Under the pieces are notes generated by a model. That model searched no databases, was not told the DNA's origin, and worked only from the letters and a program-made list of their open reading frames with translations. 35,021 nucleotides of DNA from Ectothiorhodospiraceae bacterium (GTDB taxonomy: Bacteria > Pseudomonadota > Gammaproteobacteria > Nitrococcales > Halorhodospiraceae), in assembly GCA_003552625.1 (NCBI GenBank), contig PUNM01000055.1, positions 1 to 35,021 on the forward strand. The letters are read 5' to 3'. A program made the position numbers and the translations under genes. Shown here piece by piece: positions 11,128 to 19,631 of the stretch. How positions within the stretch are numbered: position 1 is the first letter of the stretch; each line of letters starts with the position of its first letter.

Positions 11128-11808
11128 TTACCAGTGGAAGCGCTGGAACCGCGGTTTGATCGGCAGTTTGCCGCGCCAGTACTGGATCAGCAGGAAGCCG
11201 ACCACCATACCGCCGAGGTGGGCGAAGTGGGCGATGCCCGCCATGGTGCCGGTCATCCCGGCGAAGAGCTCGAAGGCGCCGTAACCGATGACGAAGTACT
11301 TGGCCCGGATCGGAATCGGCGGGATCAGAAGCAACAGCCGGTGGTTGGGGAACATCATCCCGAAGGCGAGGAGAATGCCGAAGACCCCGCCGGAGGCGCC
11401 CACCGTCGGATAGACCTCGCCGCCGGCAGCCGCCTGGGTGGCGACAAAGAGCTGGACCAGCCCGGCACCGATGACGCAGATGAAGAAGTAGAGCGCGAAG
11501 GTCCGTGACCCCCAGGCGTGCTCCAGGTGAACGCCGAGGATCCACATGGCGAAGAGGTTCACGAACAGGTGCAGCAGTCCGCCGTGGAGGAAACCGTAGG
11601 TGAGCAGCTGCCAGATCTGGAAGTCCGGCGGTGCCCCGAAAAGGGCGGGCATCTCCGCGCCGGTGCTAATCGGCCATAGGCCGAAGGTGGCGATCAGCGC
11701 CTGCGGGCCGATCACCATCTGCAACAGGAAGATCAGGACATTGGCGGTGATCAGGAAGCCGATCACCGGCGGGAAGCTCGAGAGTGTCGGAGGTCCGGTG
11801 GTTTGCAT
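11128..11808 (-). CDS. Rhomboid family intramembrane serine protease
   Basis: 226 residues from the ATG at 11808; the frame also allows a TTG start 12 codons earlier (11844). Rhomboids cut membrane proteins within the bilayer. The catalytic serine lies in GASGGVFG and the partner histidine in HFAHLGGMV. The HGGLLHLFVN stretch in the second helix and six to seven hydrophobic segments fit the family. The soluble C-terminus is short and basic (KPRFQRFHW). The neighbours (MotB-like upstream, pilB downstream) do not reveal the substrate. Confidence in family is high, in exact start moderate. Confidence 0.93.
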   Translation of the reverse strand: MQTTGPPTLSSFPPVIGFLITANVLIFLLQMVIGPQALIATFGLWPISTGAEMPALFGAPPDFQIWQLLTYGFLHGGLLHLFVNLFAMWILGVHLEHAWGSRTFALYFFICVIGAGLVQLFVATQAAAGGEVYPTVGASGGVFGILLAFGMMFPNHRLLLLIPPIPIRAKYFVIGYGAFELFAGMTGTMAGIAHFAHLGGMVVGFLLIQYWRGKLPIKPRFQRFHW

Positions 11809-11862
11809 GATCGGGTTGTTCGCTCCTGCGCGCCGAAGGAACAAGGTACCATCCTCGGCGGC

Positions 11863-12591
11863 TTAGGGGGTCTCGACACCCTCCAGATCCGGCGGTGTGT
11901 CGCCGAAGTGGAGGACAATCTCGACGCGCCGGTTCCGCGCTCTGCCCTCTGCCGTCTCATTGTCGTCGATGGGGCGGATATCGCCGTAGCCGATGGCCCG
12001 CAGCCGGCGCGGGTCCAGCCCCTGCTCGGCGAGGTAGCGCAGCACCGCGCTGGCCCGGGCCGAGGAGAGCTCCCAGTTGGAAGGGAACTGTTCCGTGGCG
12101 ATAGGCAGGCTGTCGGTGTGCCCCTCCACCGAAATCCGCGCCGTGGTCGCCTGGAAGATGGGGATCAGCTCATCGATGGCCGCCTGCCCTTCGGGCTGCA
12201 GCTCCGCCTGAGCGGTCTCGAAGAGCACAGCGTCGTCGAGCCGGAAGGTGATCGTATCCTCCTCGCCCGTGGCCTCGACGCCGCGCTCTTCCAGTTCGGT
12301 GGGCAGGACCAGAGTGCTGTCAGTATCATCGCGGATCTCCGGCATACCTTCCAGCACGCTGGGGTCGCCCTCGAGGATGTGCTCCTGGCCGTCGAAGATT
12401 CCCTCGCCGGAAGCGTGCTCGTCGTCCTCCGGCTCGATCATGGCCAGGAGGATGACGAAGACGATCAGCAGCAGGGTGATGACGTCGAGGTAGACCAGCA
12501 GCCAGCTGTTGTCCTCTTCCTTGTCGCCCTCGACCTGGACCTGCCTGCTGAAGCGTCCGGTGCGCCGGTTGGTCGGGCTCTCCTCGGTCAC
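11863..12591 (-). CDS. MotB-like OmpA-family stator protein
   Basis: 242 residues. The N-terminus is cytoplasmic and charged. A single membrane helix at about residues 29-51 (SWLLVYLDVITLLLIVFVIL) contains the ion-carrying aspartate, Asp36. An acidic linker leads to a C-terminal OmpA-like peptidoglycan-binding domain (about 110-235, with SVEGHTDSLP and SSARASAVLRYL). With the MotA-like gene 15 bases upstream it would form a proton- or sodium-driven stator. The start is GTG with a GGAGG site. No flagellar genes are nearby, so it may power flagella elsewhere or another peptidoglycan-anchored machine. Which ion is used cannot be read from the sequence. Confidence 0.88.
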   Translation of the reverse strand: MTEESPTNRRTGRFSRQVQVEGDKEEDNSWLLVYLDVITLLLIVFVILLAMIEPEDDEHASGEGIFDGQEHILEGDPSVLEGMPEIRDDTDSTLVLPTELEERGVEATGEEDTITFRLDDAVLFETAQAELQPEGQAAIDELIPIFQATTARISVEGHTDSLPIATEQFPSNWELSSARASAVLRYLAEQGLDPRRLRAIGYGDIRPIDDNETAEGRARNRRVEIVLHFGDTPPDLEGVETP

Positions 12592-12606
12592 CGTGGGCCT
12601 CCGCTG

Positions 12607-13530
12607 CTAGCGTGCGCTGCCCGGACTGCCGGCGCCGGTGCGATCCGTTGTGCCGCCAGTGCCGCGCTCCCCCGCTTCACCCTTGCGCTGTCCCGTCGTT
12701 CCCGCGCCGGCCGCGGCGGCGGCTTTCTGGCTGCTCTCCTCGAGCTGCCGGATCAGGTCGGGGTCGCGGATCTCGTCCTTGTACTGGGCGACGAAGGAGT
12801 GGAGCGTCTCGCGCATGAGAGTGGGGTTGCGCTTCTGGCACATCAGGGAGATCCCCTGGAGGATCATGTTCAGGGTCACCAGGCGCTGTTCCGTGCGCCG
12901 CTCCAGCTTCACGGCGATCGGCTTGAGGATCAGGTTGGCGAAGAGGATCCCGTAGAAGGTGGTCAGCAGCGCCACGCCCATCTGCTGGCCGATGGCGGCG
13001 ATGTCGCCGTCATCGAGGATAAACATCATGTTGATCAGGCCGACCAGGGTGCCGATCATCCCGAAGGCCGGGGCGAAGGAGGCCATGACCCGGAAGATCT
13101 GCGCCTCGGCGTGCTCCTTGGCCCGCAGTCGCTGGATGCGCCACTGCAGCAGATCGAGGATGTCCTCCTCCGGGGTCAGGTCGATGAGCAGCTGCACGCC
13201 GGTGCGCAGGAACGGGTTGGCCACGTTCTCCAGCGCATCCTCCACCGCCCGCACGTCCCCCTTGAACCACAGCTGCGAGATGCGGATGAGCTCTTCCATG
13301 TCATCCCGCGTGTAGACCCGCTCGTTGCGGATGACGATCCATACCAGGCGGAAGACGCGCAGGACCTCGTCCATGGGGTAGGCGAGGAAGGTGGCGGCCA
13401 GGGTGCCGCCGATGACGATGGCCAGCCCCGGTAGGTTGAGAAAGACCAGGGCCTCTTCGGCAGCAACGAAGAGCACCGATCCGATCAGGATCAGGCCGCC
13501 GAGGATGCCGATGAGGGTTGAGGGGTTCAT
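12607..13530 (-). CDS. MotA/PomA-like stator channel protein
   Basis: 307 residues with four membrane helices at about 5-25, 34-51, 149-170 and 185-203, the MotA layout. Helix three, SFAPAFGMIGTLVGLINM, contains the proline-glycine pattern of the stator channel. A large cytoplasmic loop lies between helices two and three. The last 45 residues are a low-complexity Ala/Gly/Thr tail, longer than usual. The protein would pair with the MotB-like product encoded 15 bases downstream. The second-helix stretch LPGLAIVIGGTLAATFLAYP resembles PomA-type proteins, but ion choice is not settled by this. Confidence 0.88.
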   Translation of the reverse strand: MNPSTLIGILGGLILIGSVLFVAAEEALVFLNLPGLAIVIGGTLAATFLAYPMDEVLRVFRLVWIVIRNERVYTRDDMEELIRISQLWFKGDVRAVEDALENVANPFLRTGVQLLIDLTPEEDILDLLQWRIQRLRAKEHAEAQIFRVMASFAPAFGMIGTLVGLINMMFILDDGDIAAIGQQMGVALLTTFYGILFANLILKPIAVKLERRTEQRLVTLNMILQGISLMCQKRNPTLMRETLHSFVAQYKDEIRDPDLIRQLEESSQKAAAAAGAGTTGQRKGEAGERGTGGTTDRTGAGSPGSAR

Positions 13531-13538
13531 AGCCCTCG

Positions 13539-13976
13539 TTATTCAGCGCTGGCGCTTGTGGCGTCGCGCAGGGCGCGCAGCAGGTCCTCGCGGGCGATGA
13601 CGCCGACGACGCGCTGGTCCTCATCGACGACCGGGAAACCCTTGGTACGCAGGTCCACCATCCGCTGCAGAACGCGGGTCAGCGGCAGATCGGGGCTGAC
13701 GGTGATCGGCTCCCGGGTCATGACCTCGTGGATCGGGTGCTCCATGATCGCGTCGTAGCGGGGGACCATGCTGTCCGGGGAGAAGGTGAACGCCTTGAGC
13801 AGGTCGAGCTTTGTCGCCATGCCCAGGAGGATGCCGTCCTCATCCACGACGGGGACGCCGTTGAAGTCGTGCCCGTCGAACAGAGCCTGCAGCGTGCGCA
13901 GCGGGGTGTCCCGGCCGACCGTGTGCGGCGCCGTGGTCATGTAGTCGCGCACACAGTAGCTGAGAAAGTCGTACAT
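13539..13976 (-). CDS. CBS domain pair protein
   Basis: 145 residues made almost entirely of two CBS domains (about 8-62 and 75-140). Each shows the typical MT..P.TV start and a GVPVVDEDG or GFPVVDEDQ strand-turn. CBS pairs bind adenine nucleotides and act as energy or ionic-strength sensors. The gene ends 8 bases before the start of the MotA-like gene, so co-expression with the stator pair is likely. Regulation of the stator by this protein would be an inference from position only. Confidence 0.88.
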   Translation of the reverse strand: MYDFLSYCVRDYMTTAPHTVGRDTPLRTLQALFDGHDFNGVPVVDEDGILLGMATKLDLLKAFTFSPDSMVPRYDAIMEHPIHEVMTREPITVSPDLPLTRVLQRMVDLRTKGFPVVDEDQRVVGVIAREDLLRALRDATSASAE

Positions 13977-14051
13977 GGCGCGTGGTTCTCCGTTCGCTTC
14001 CGCCGACTCAGCGAGGACTATGGCACGGTCCGGCCCGCGGTGACCAGCGCC

Positions 14052-15335
14052 CTAGCGGGCGGCACGGCTCCCACTGCGCCGCCGCGGAGGTTTGCCCCCG
14101 CCGCCGCTGCGCCGCCGCCCGGCCCCGCCGGCGTTGCGCGGCTTGCTCGGGCGCTTGGGCGCGGCGAGTTCGGCAAAGTACTCGGCCGGCGGCGGCTGCG
14201 ACGGGATCTTCTCGCCCAGATAGGCCTCCAGATCCGGCAGCGAGAAGACGTACTCGTCGCAGGCGAGGCTGATCGCATCGCCGGATTCGCCGGCCCGTGC
14301 CGTGCGGCCGATACGGTGGACGTAGTCCTCGGGGTCCTGTGGCAGGTCGTAGTTGATGACGTGGCTGACTGCATCGATATGCAGGCCGCGGGCGGCCACG
14401 TCGGTGCCGACGAGCACCGGGAGGTCGCCGTCGCGGAAGCGCTCGAGGAGTTTTTCGCGTTTGCCCTGCGGGATATCCCCGGAGATGACCGCGGCCTCGA
14501 GGCCGTTGCCGTTGAGGTAGCCGACCACGTTCTCCGCCGCCCGCTTGGTGTTGACGAAGACCAGCGTCCGGCGCGGATCGATGTGCTGCAACAGTCCGAC
14601 CAGGAAGGAGGTCTTCTCCTCCTTGGCGACGTGGTAGAGGGTCTGCCGGATATGGTCGGCGGTGCGCTGCTCGCTCTCGATGGTGACCCGGCTCGGGTCG
14701 CCCATGTGCTCCCAGGCCAGCTCCATGACCCGGTAGGAGAGCGTCGCCGAGAAGAGCAGATTAAGCCGCTTCTCCGCGGGGGGCATGCGCCGCAGCAGGA
14801 AGCGGATGTCCGAGATGAAACCGAGGTCGAACATGCGGTCGGCTTCGTCGAGGACCACCACTTCGATATCGCGCAGGTTGAAGATCTTCTGCTTGAAGAA
14901 GTCGATGATCCGCCCCGGTGTGCCGATGATCACATCGACTCCGCCGCGTAGCTGCTCGCGCTGCGCCTCGTAACCGGTTCCGCCGTAGACGGCAGCGAAG
15001 CGCAGGCCGGTATAGGCGCCGATGCGCTCGGCGTCGTTGTAGATCTGCAGGGCCAGCTCCCGCGTCGGGGCGAGCATGATGGCCCAGGGGCCCTTCGCGC
15101 CCTCCGGCACCGGATGGGTCATCAGGTGATGGAGTGAGGCCACCACGAAAGCTGCCGTCTTGCCCGTGCCGGTCTGTGCCTCGCCAGCGATGCTCTGGCC
15201 CTGGAGGGTCTGCGGCAGGGTGGATGCCTGGATCGGTGTGCATTGGCTCAGGCCTGCCTCGTCGAGGCCATCCAGCACCGATTCGTGAATGGGGAGGTCG
15301 GTAAAGCGCTGCTCGGTTAGATGGGTTTCACTCAT
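14052..15335 (-). CDS. rhlB: DEAD-box ATP-dependent RNA helicase, RhlB type
   Basis: 427 residues from the ATG at 15335, where the protein begins MSETHLTEQRFTDLPIH, closely like E. coli RhlB. The frame is open for another 25 codons upstream, but those residues are unlike the family. Helicase motifs are all present: Q motif (TPIQAS), AQTGTGKT at 53-60, PTRELALQI, DEAD in VVLDEADRMFD, SATLSYR and HRIGRTARAG. The tail is Arg/Gly-rich (GRRRSGGGGKPPRRRSGS), suited to RNA binding. RhlB unwinds RNA for the degradosome. It is divergent from the thioesterase gene. Confidence 0.92.
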   Translation of the reverse strand: MSETHLTEQRFTDLPIHESVLDGLDEAGLSQCTPIQASTLPQTLQGQSIAGEAQTGTGKTAAFVVASLHHLMTHPVPEGAKGPWAIMLAPTRELALQIYNDAERIGAYTGLRFAAVYGGTGYEAQREQLRGGVDVIIGTPGRIIDFFKQKIFNLRDIEVVVLDEADRMFDLGFISDIRFLLRRMPPAEKRLNLLFSATLSYRVMELAWEHMGDPSRVTIESEQRTADHIRQTLYHVAKEEKTSFLVGLLQHIDPRRTLVFVNTKRAAENVVGYLNGNGLEAAVISGDIPQGKREKLLERFRDGDLPVLVGTDVAARGLHIDAVSHVINYDLPQDPEDYVHRIGRTARAGESGDAISLACDEYVFSLPDLEAYLGEKIPSQPPPAEYFAELAAPKRPSKPRNAGGAGRRRSGGGGKPPRRRSGSRAAR

Positions 15336-15441
15336 GGTGGTGGAGGATACCGGAGTCCGCTCGCCACGACTAGCGAGGGAGGATGTGTTTAGAATCGGGG
15401 CAGCCGACACCCCGCAAGCCTCAGGCAGGGAGCATCCGGGC

Positions 15442-15972
15442 GTGAATCTCTATCTGCGATTATTGCGAGTGGTCCTGGCTGCGCTGCTGCGCCGCCGTCC
15501 ACTGGCGGTGGAGGAGGTCTCGGTGCTGCGGTTTCGCACCGGGCTGCTCGACCTCGATCCGAACCGCCATATGAACAACGGCCGGTTTCTGACCCTTATG
15601 GACCTCGGCCGCGTCGATCTGATGGTCCGTATGGGCCTGGCCGGTGAGGCGGTCCGCCGGCGCTGGATGCCGGTGATTGCCTCGGCCATGGTCCGTTGGC
15701 GGCGATCGCTGTTGCCTTTTCAGGCGTTTGAGCTGCACACGCGGCTGATCGGCTGGGATGAGAAGTGGTTCTTCATCGAGCAGCGCTTCGTGCGCGACGG
15801 CCGGACGGTGGCCGTAGGACTGGTCAAGGGGCTTTTCCGTCGCCCCGGCGGTCACGTGCCCACTGCGGAGGTGCTGCAGGCATCCTTGGGCGAGCAGCCG
15901 ATGTGTGAACAGCTGCCGCAATCCGTGCACGAGTGGATGGCGGCCGAACGCCACCTCTCTGGCTTCGACTGA
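15442..15972 (+). CDS. Hotdog-fold thioesterase, 4HBT/THEM6-like
   Basis: 176 residues from a GTG at 15442 preceded by GGGAG; the frame is open further upstream but that part runs across the rhlB start region. The motif LDLDPNRHMNNGRFLTLMDL is the acyl-CoA thioesterase hotdog signature, with a candidate catalytic aspartate and the HMNNG loop as in THEM6-like proteins. A short hydrophobic, basic N-terminus (LYLRLLRVVLAALLRRR) may touch the membrane. The substrate is unknown. The following transporter gene starts 15 bases downstream, so the two are probably co-transcribed. Confidence 0.8.
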   Translation: MNLYLRLLRVVLAALLRRRPLAVEEVSVLRFRTGLLDLDPNRHMNNGRFLTLMDLGRVDLMVRMGLAGEAVRRRWMPVIASAMVRWRRSLLPFQAFELHTRLIGWDEKWFFIEQRFVRDGRTVAVGLVKGLFRRPGGHVPTAEVLQASLGEQPMCEQLPQSVHEWMAAERHLSGFD

Positions 15973-15987
15973 CCCGGGAGTACGCAG

Positions 15988-17316
15988 GTGTGGGCAACCA
16001 GTAAGGCTCCCCGGCGCGAGGTCCTGGGGTGGGCGATGTTCGACTTCGCCAACCAGGCCTACACGCTGCTGATCATTACGGTGATCTACGGCGATCTCTT
16101 CACCCGGGTGATCGTCGGCGACAGCGGCGAGGGCTACCAGCTCGGCAACCTTCTCTGGAGCAGTGCGCTGGCGCTGAGCTACCTCGGCGTGGTTGCGACG
16201 GCGCCGGTCTGCGGGGCGGTGATGGATTATGCGGCCGCCAAGCGGCGCTTTCTCTTTATGAGCTACATCACCACCGTGACGGCGACGGCGGCGCTGTACT
16301 GGGTGGAGCCGGGCTACATCATCCTCGGCTTCGTGCTGATCGCCATCTCCAGCTACGCCTACTCCATGGGTGAGGCCTTCATCGCCGGTTTCCTTCCGGA
16401 TATCGCCGGTCCGCGTGAGATGGGGCGTGTCTCCGGGCTGGGGTGGTCGCTCGGCTACGTGGGCGGGCTCTGTGCGACGGTCTTCACGGTGCTTGTCCTC
16501 GGGGAAGTCAGCGAGGAGAACTTCGACCGCATCCGCTGGGTGGGGCCGTTTGCTGCCGCCTTCTTCTTGCTCTGTGCCATCCCCACGTTCCTCTGGCTGC
16601 GCGAGCGGGGGACACCGCAGTCGTTGCCGGGGGGGGTGGGGTACGCCCGGCTCGGGTTTGCCCGGGTCGGGCAGACGCTGCGCAGCCTCTCCTATCTGCG
16701 CGATATGTCGATTTTCATGGTCTCCCTGCTTCTGGCCATGTCGGGCCTGGCCATCGTGATCTCGTACGCTTTCATCTACGGCGCCCAGGTCATCGGCTGG
16801 GATGAGCACGTGCGAATGATCATGTTCATCGTCACGCAGCTCTCGGCGGCAGCCGGGGCCATCGGCTTTGGCTTGATCCAGGACGCCGTGGGCGCCAAGC
16901 GCACCTACATGGTGACCCTGGTCATCTGGATCGTCGCCATCCTGTTGATCTGGGCGACGCCGGAGCTGACCCGAGGGCTCAACCGCCTTTTCGGCACGGA
17001 CTGGGAGGCGCAGTACGTCTTCCTCGCCGCCGGCTGCACCGCCGGGCTGGCGCTGGGCTCCTGCCAGTCGGCGGGCCGGACCCTGGTGGGGCTGTTCGCG
17101 CCGCCGGGGCGTGCGGCGGAGTTCTTCGGTTTCTGGGGGCTGTCCACCAAGCTCGCCGGCGCCTTCGGCCTGGTCGCCGTCGGTGGCCTCCAGGCGGCGG
17201 TGGGGCTGGAGTCGGCGATCCTCCTTTGTGCCGCCCTTTTCCTGGTGGCGTTTTGCGTGGGCTTCGGCGTCGATGAGGCACGGGGTCGGGCTCGCGGTAG
17301 TGCTTTGATAGAGTAG
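15988..17316 (+). CDS. MFS transporter of the UMF1 / Atg22-like family
   Basis: 442 residues with about eleven to twelve membrane helices. The N-terminal WAMFDFANQAYTLLIITVIY is the signature of the UMF1 (Atg22-like) branch of the major facilitator superfamily. The conserved loop GAVMDYAAAKRRFLF after helix two and FGFWGLSTKLAGAFG near the end agree. Substrates of bacterial members are not established; the yeast relative exports amino acids from the vacuole. The start is GTG with GGGAG seven bases upstream. It follows the thioesterase gene by 15 bases. Confidence 0.87.
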   Translation: MWATSKAPRREVLGWAMFDFANQAYTLLIITVIYGDLFTRVIVGDSGEGYQLGNLLWSSALALSYLGVVATAPVCGAVMDYAAAKRRFLFMSYITTVTATAALYWVEPGYIILGFVLIAISSYAYSMGEAFIAGFLPDIAGPREMGRVSGLGWSLGYVGGLCATVFTVLVLGEVSEENFDRIRWVGPFAAAFFLLCAIPTFLWLRERGTPQSLPGGVGYARLGFARVGQTLRSLSYLRDMSIFMVSLLLAMSGLAIVISYAFIYGAQVIGWDEHVRMIMFIVTQLSAAAGAIGFGLIQDAVGAKRTYMVTLVIWIVAILLIWATPELTRGLNRLFGTDWEAQYVFLAAGCTAGLALGSCQSAGRTLVGLFAPPGRAAEFFGFWGLSTKLAGAFGLVAVGGLQAAVGLESAILLCAALFLVAFCVGFGVDEARGRARGSALIE

Positions 17317-17392
17317 GACTTGAGATACAGGGGCGCTGCGGGTACCGGGATCCGGCGGCGTAGCGCGAGACCAGGCAAAATGGAGAAACCCG

Positions 17393-17563
17393 ATGGCCGA
17401 GCGGACCTGGATGTGCACCGTTTGTGGCTGGATGTACGACGAGAGCCAAGGCTTTCCGGAGCTGGGGATCGAGCCCGGCACCCGGTTCGAGGACCTGCCG
17501 GAGGACTTCCTTTGCCCCGAGTGCAGCGCCGGCAAGGAAGCCTTCGAGGTGATGGAGCTCTAG
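17393..17563 (+). CDS. Rubredoxin
   Basis: A 56-residue protein. It has the two iron-binding knuckles of rubredoxin, CTVCGW (Cys8, Cys11) and CPECSAGKEAFE (Cys41, Cys44), and the connecting GIEPGTRFEDLPEDF stretch. Rubredoxin binds a single iron through four cysteines and carries one electron in the cytoplasm. A GGAG site precedes the ATG, and the gene ends 5 bases before thiE. The order rubredoxin-thiE-hemL is conserved in many gammaproteobacteria. Its electron partner is not evident here. Confidence 0.95.
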   Translation: MAERTWMCTVCGWMYDESQGFPELGIEPGTRFEDLPEDFLCPECSAGKEAFEVMEL

Positions 17564-17568
17564 GCGCC

Positions 17569-18198
17569 ATGCCGGTGGGTCAGCAGCGCATCGAAGGCGT
17601 CTATGCCGTGACGCAGCCGGGTCCGGGGCTTGAGGATTCCGTGTCTGCGGTGCTGCGCGGCGGTGTGCGGATCGTCCAGTACCGGGACAAGAGCGCCGAT
17701 ACCGAGCGCCGCCGGCGCGAGGCCGAGGCGCTGCAGCGGCTGTGCGCTTCGCACGGGGCATTGTTGATTGTCAACGACGATGTCGAGCTCGCCGCGAGCG
17801 TGGCTGCCGACGGCGTGCATCTTGGCCGGGACGACGGCGGCGTGGCTGCGGCGCGCAGCCGGCTCGGGCCGGGCGCGTGGATCGGGGTCTCCTGCTATGC
17901 CGATCTCGATCGGGCTCGCCGCCTGGCGGCGGAAGGCGCGGACTATGTCGCCTTCGGCAGCTGTTTCCCGTCGCCGACCAAGCCGGAGTCCGCACTCGCG
18001 CCTTTGGAGCTCCTGCACCAGGGGCGCGAGGCGACGGGCCGCCCGACCGTGGCCATCGGTGGCATCAACGGGGGGAATATCGGGGATGTGGCCGCCGCCG
18101 GAGCCGATGCCGCGGCCGTGGTCAGCGCCCTGTTCAGTGCCGACGATCCGCAGAGTGCGGCGCAGCGGCTCGTCGCCGAGTGGCGCCGCAACCGTTAG
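17569..18198 (+). CDS. thiE: Thiamine-phosphate synthase ThiE
   Basis: 209 residues from the ATG at 17569; the open frame upstream (to 17320) overlaps the rubredoxin gene and is not used. ThiE joins the pyrimidine and thiazole phosphates to make thiamine phosphate. Active-site stretches are intact: QYRDK at 37-41, VNDD at about 68-71, GVHLGRDD at about 82-89, and SPTKPES around 135-141, which holds the phosphate-binding TK pair. It lies between rubredoxin and hemL, with spacing that suggests one operon. Unlike the ThiE-like domain at 5333-6316, nothing essential is missing. Confidence 0.95.
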   Translation: MPVGQQRIEGVYAVTQPGPGLEDSVSAVLRGGVRIVQYRDKSADTERRRREAEALQRLCASHGALLIVNDDVELAASVAADGVHLGRDDGGVAAARSRLGPGAWIGVSCYADLDRARRLAAEGADYVAFGSCFPSPTKPESALAPLELLHQGREATGRPTVAIGGINGGNIGDVAAAGADAAAVVSALFSADDPQSAAQRLVAEWRRNR

Positions 18199-18240
18199 AA
18201 TCCTCCCGAAACTGGCTTGGCAGAATACAAAGGAGATCCC

Positions 18241-19521
18241 ATGCAGCGGACTCATCAGCTCTTTCAGCAGGCCCGGGAACTGATCCCCGGCGGCGTCAAC
18301 TCCCCTGTTCGCGCTTTCAAGGGGGTCGGCGGCGAGCCGATCTTCTTCGAGCGTGGCGAAGGGCCGTACATGTGGGACGTGGACGGCAAGCGCTACGTCG
18401 ATTACGTCTGCTCCTGGGGGCCGCTGGTCGCCGGGCACGCCGACCCGGAGGTCATCCGGCGCGTCCAGGAGACGGCCGCCAACGGGCTCTCCTTCGGGAC
18501 GCCGGTGGAGCTCGAGGTGGAGATGGCCCGCACTCTGTGCCAGCACGTGCCGTCGCTGGAGATGGTGCGCTTGGTCAATTCGGGCACCGAGGCGACCATG
18601 AGCGCCCTGCGCCTGGCCCGCGGGTTCACCGGGCGCGATAAGATCGTCAAGTTCCAGGGCAACTACCACGGCCACGTGGACGCCCTGCTGGCGCAGGCCG
18701 GCTCCGGCGCCCTGACCCTTGGCGTACCCGGGTGCCCCGGCGTGCCGGAGTCCGTCGTCGCCGACACGCTGACCGTGCCCTTCAACGATATCGATGCGGT
18801 GGAGCAGTGCTTCAACGAGCACGGCAACCAGATTGCCGCGGTGATCGTCGAACCGGTTGCCGGCAACATGAACTGCGTGCCGCCGGTCCCCGGCTTCCTG
18901 GAGAAGCTGCGCGAGGTCTGTGACCGCACCGATGCCCTGCTGATCTTCGACGAGGTCATGACCGGCTTCCGCGTCGGCCCGCAGTGCGCCCAGGGCCGTT
19001 ACGGCGTCACGCCGGATCTGACCTGCCTGGGCAAGGTCGTCGGCGGCGGCATGCCGGTCGGGGCTTTCGGCGGACGTCGCGAGATCATGGAAGGGCTGGC
19101 GCCAGTCGGCGGGGTCTATCAGGCCGGGACGCTCTCCGGAAACCCGGTCACCATGGCCGCCGGGCTGGCAACCCTGGAACGGATCACCGCCCCGGGCGCC
19201 TTCGAGGGTTTGGAGCAGACCACCACCCGCGTGGTGGACGGCATCAAGGAGCGCGCCGACAAAGCCGGCATCCCGCTGACGACCAATCAGGCCGGCAGCA
19301 TGTTCGGTCTGTTCTTCACTGATGATGCGCCGGTGACCCGTTTCGAGCAGGTCAAGGCGTGCGATCTGGACACCTTCAACCGCTTCTTCCACGCCATGCT
19401 CGAGGAAGGTGTCTACCTCGCTCCGGCGGCCTTTGAGGCGGGCTTCGTCTCCCTGGCCCACGATGAGACCGCCGTTCAGGAGACCCTGGATGCGGCCGAG
19501 CGTGCGTTCGCGCGCGTCTGA
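18241..19521 (+). CDS. hemL: Glutamate-1-semialdehyde 2,1-aminomutase HemL
   Basis: 426 residues. HemL converts glutamate-1-semialdehyde to 5-aminolevulinate in the C5 route of tetrapyrrole synthesis. The PLP-binding lysine is Lys265 in [16 protein letters not shown], the same number as in E. coli. [15 protein letters not shown] at the N-terminus and [16 protein letters not shown] are also characteristic. The ATG at 18241 has a strong AAAGGAG ribosome site; a TTG eight codons earlier would include that site and is rejected. A strong terminator follows. Confidence 0.98.
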   Translation: MQRTHQLFQQARELIPGGVNSPVRAFKGVGGEPIFFERGEGPYMWDVDGKRYVDYVCSWGPLVAGHADPEVIRRVQETAANGLSFGTPVELEVEMARTLCQHVPSLEMVRLVNSGTEATMSALRLARGFTGRDKIVKFQGNYHGHVDALLAQAGSGALTLGVPGCPGVPESVVADTLTVPFNDIDAVEQCFNEHGNQIAAVIVEPVAGNMNCVPPVPGFLEKLREVCDRTDALLIFDEVMTGFRVGPQCAQGRYGVTPDLTCLGKVVGGGMPVGAFGGRREIMEGLAPVGGVYQAGTLSGNPVTMAAGLATLERITAPGAFEGLEQTTTRVVDGIKERADKAGIPLTTNQAGSMFGLFFTDDAPVTRFEQVKACDLDTFNRFFHAMLEEGVYLAPAAFEAGFVSLAHDETAVQETLDAAERAFARV

Positions 19522-19557
19522 TCGATTCGGGCACCCGCCGGCGGTGCCAACCTTGCG

Positions 19558-19596
19558 CGATCCGGCAGGGCGCTCCCTGCCGGATCGTCGCGTTTT
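19558..19596 (+). terminator. Intrinsic terminator after hemL
   Basis: A perfect 13-base-pair stem (19558-19570 with 19575-19587, arms CGATCCGGCAGGG and its complement) encloses a CGCT tetraloop. TTTT follows at 19593-19596 after a five-base spacer. It stands 36 bases past the hemL stop and separates that operon from the DedA-fusion gene. Confidence 0.8.
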
Positions 19597-19631
19597 AGAA
19601 GCCGGCTCCCACTGAGCCTGCCACCCTGACC

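Noticed and set aside
9625-13434. Long plus-strand frames opposite pilB, rhomboid and the stator genes
   Set aside because: The minus-strand proteins have complete catalytic or channel motifs; the plus frames have none.
14052-14120. Arg/Gly-rich end of the helicase as a frameshift artefact
   Set aside because: Arg/Gly-rich tails are normal in RhlB-type helicases and the frame stays open to a proper stop.
15460-17535. A 691-codon open frame on the minus strand opposite the thioesterase, transporter and rubredoxin genes
   Set aside because: Antisense shadow of recognised genes, with biased composition and no motifs.
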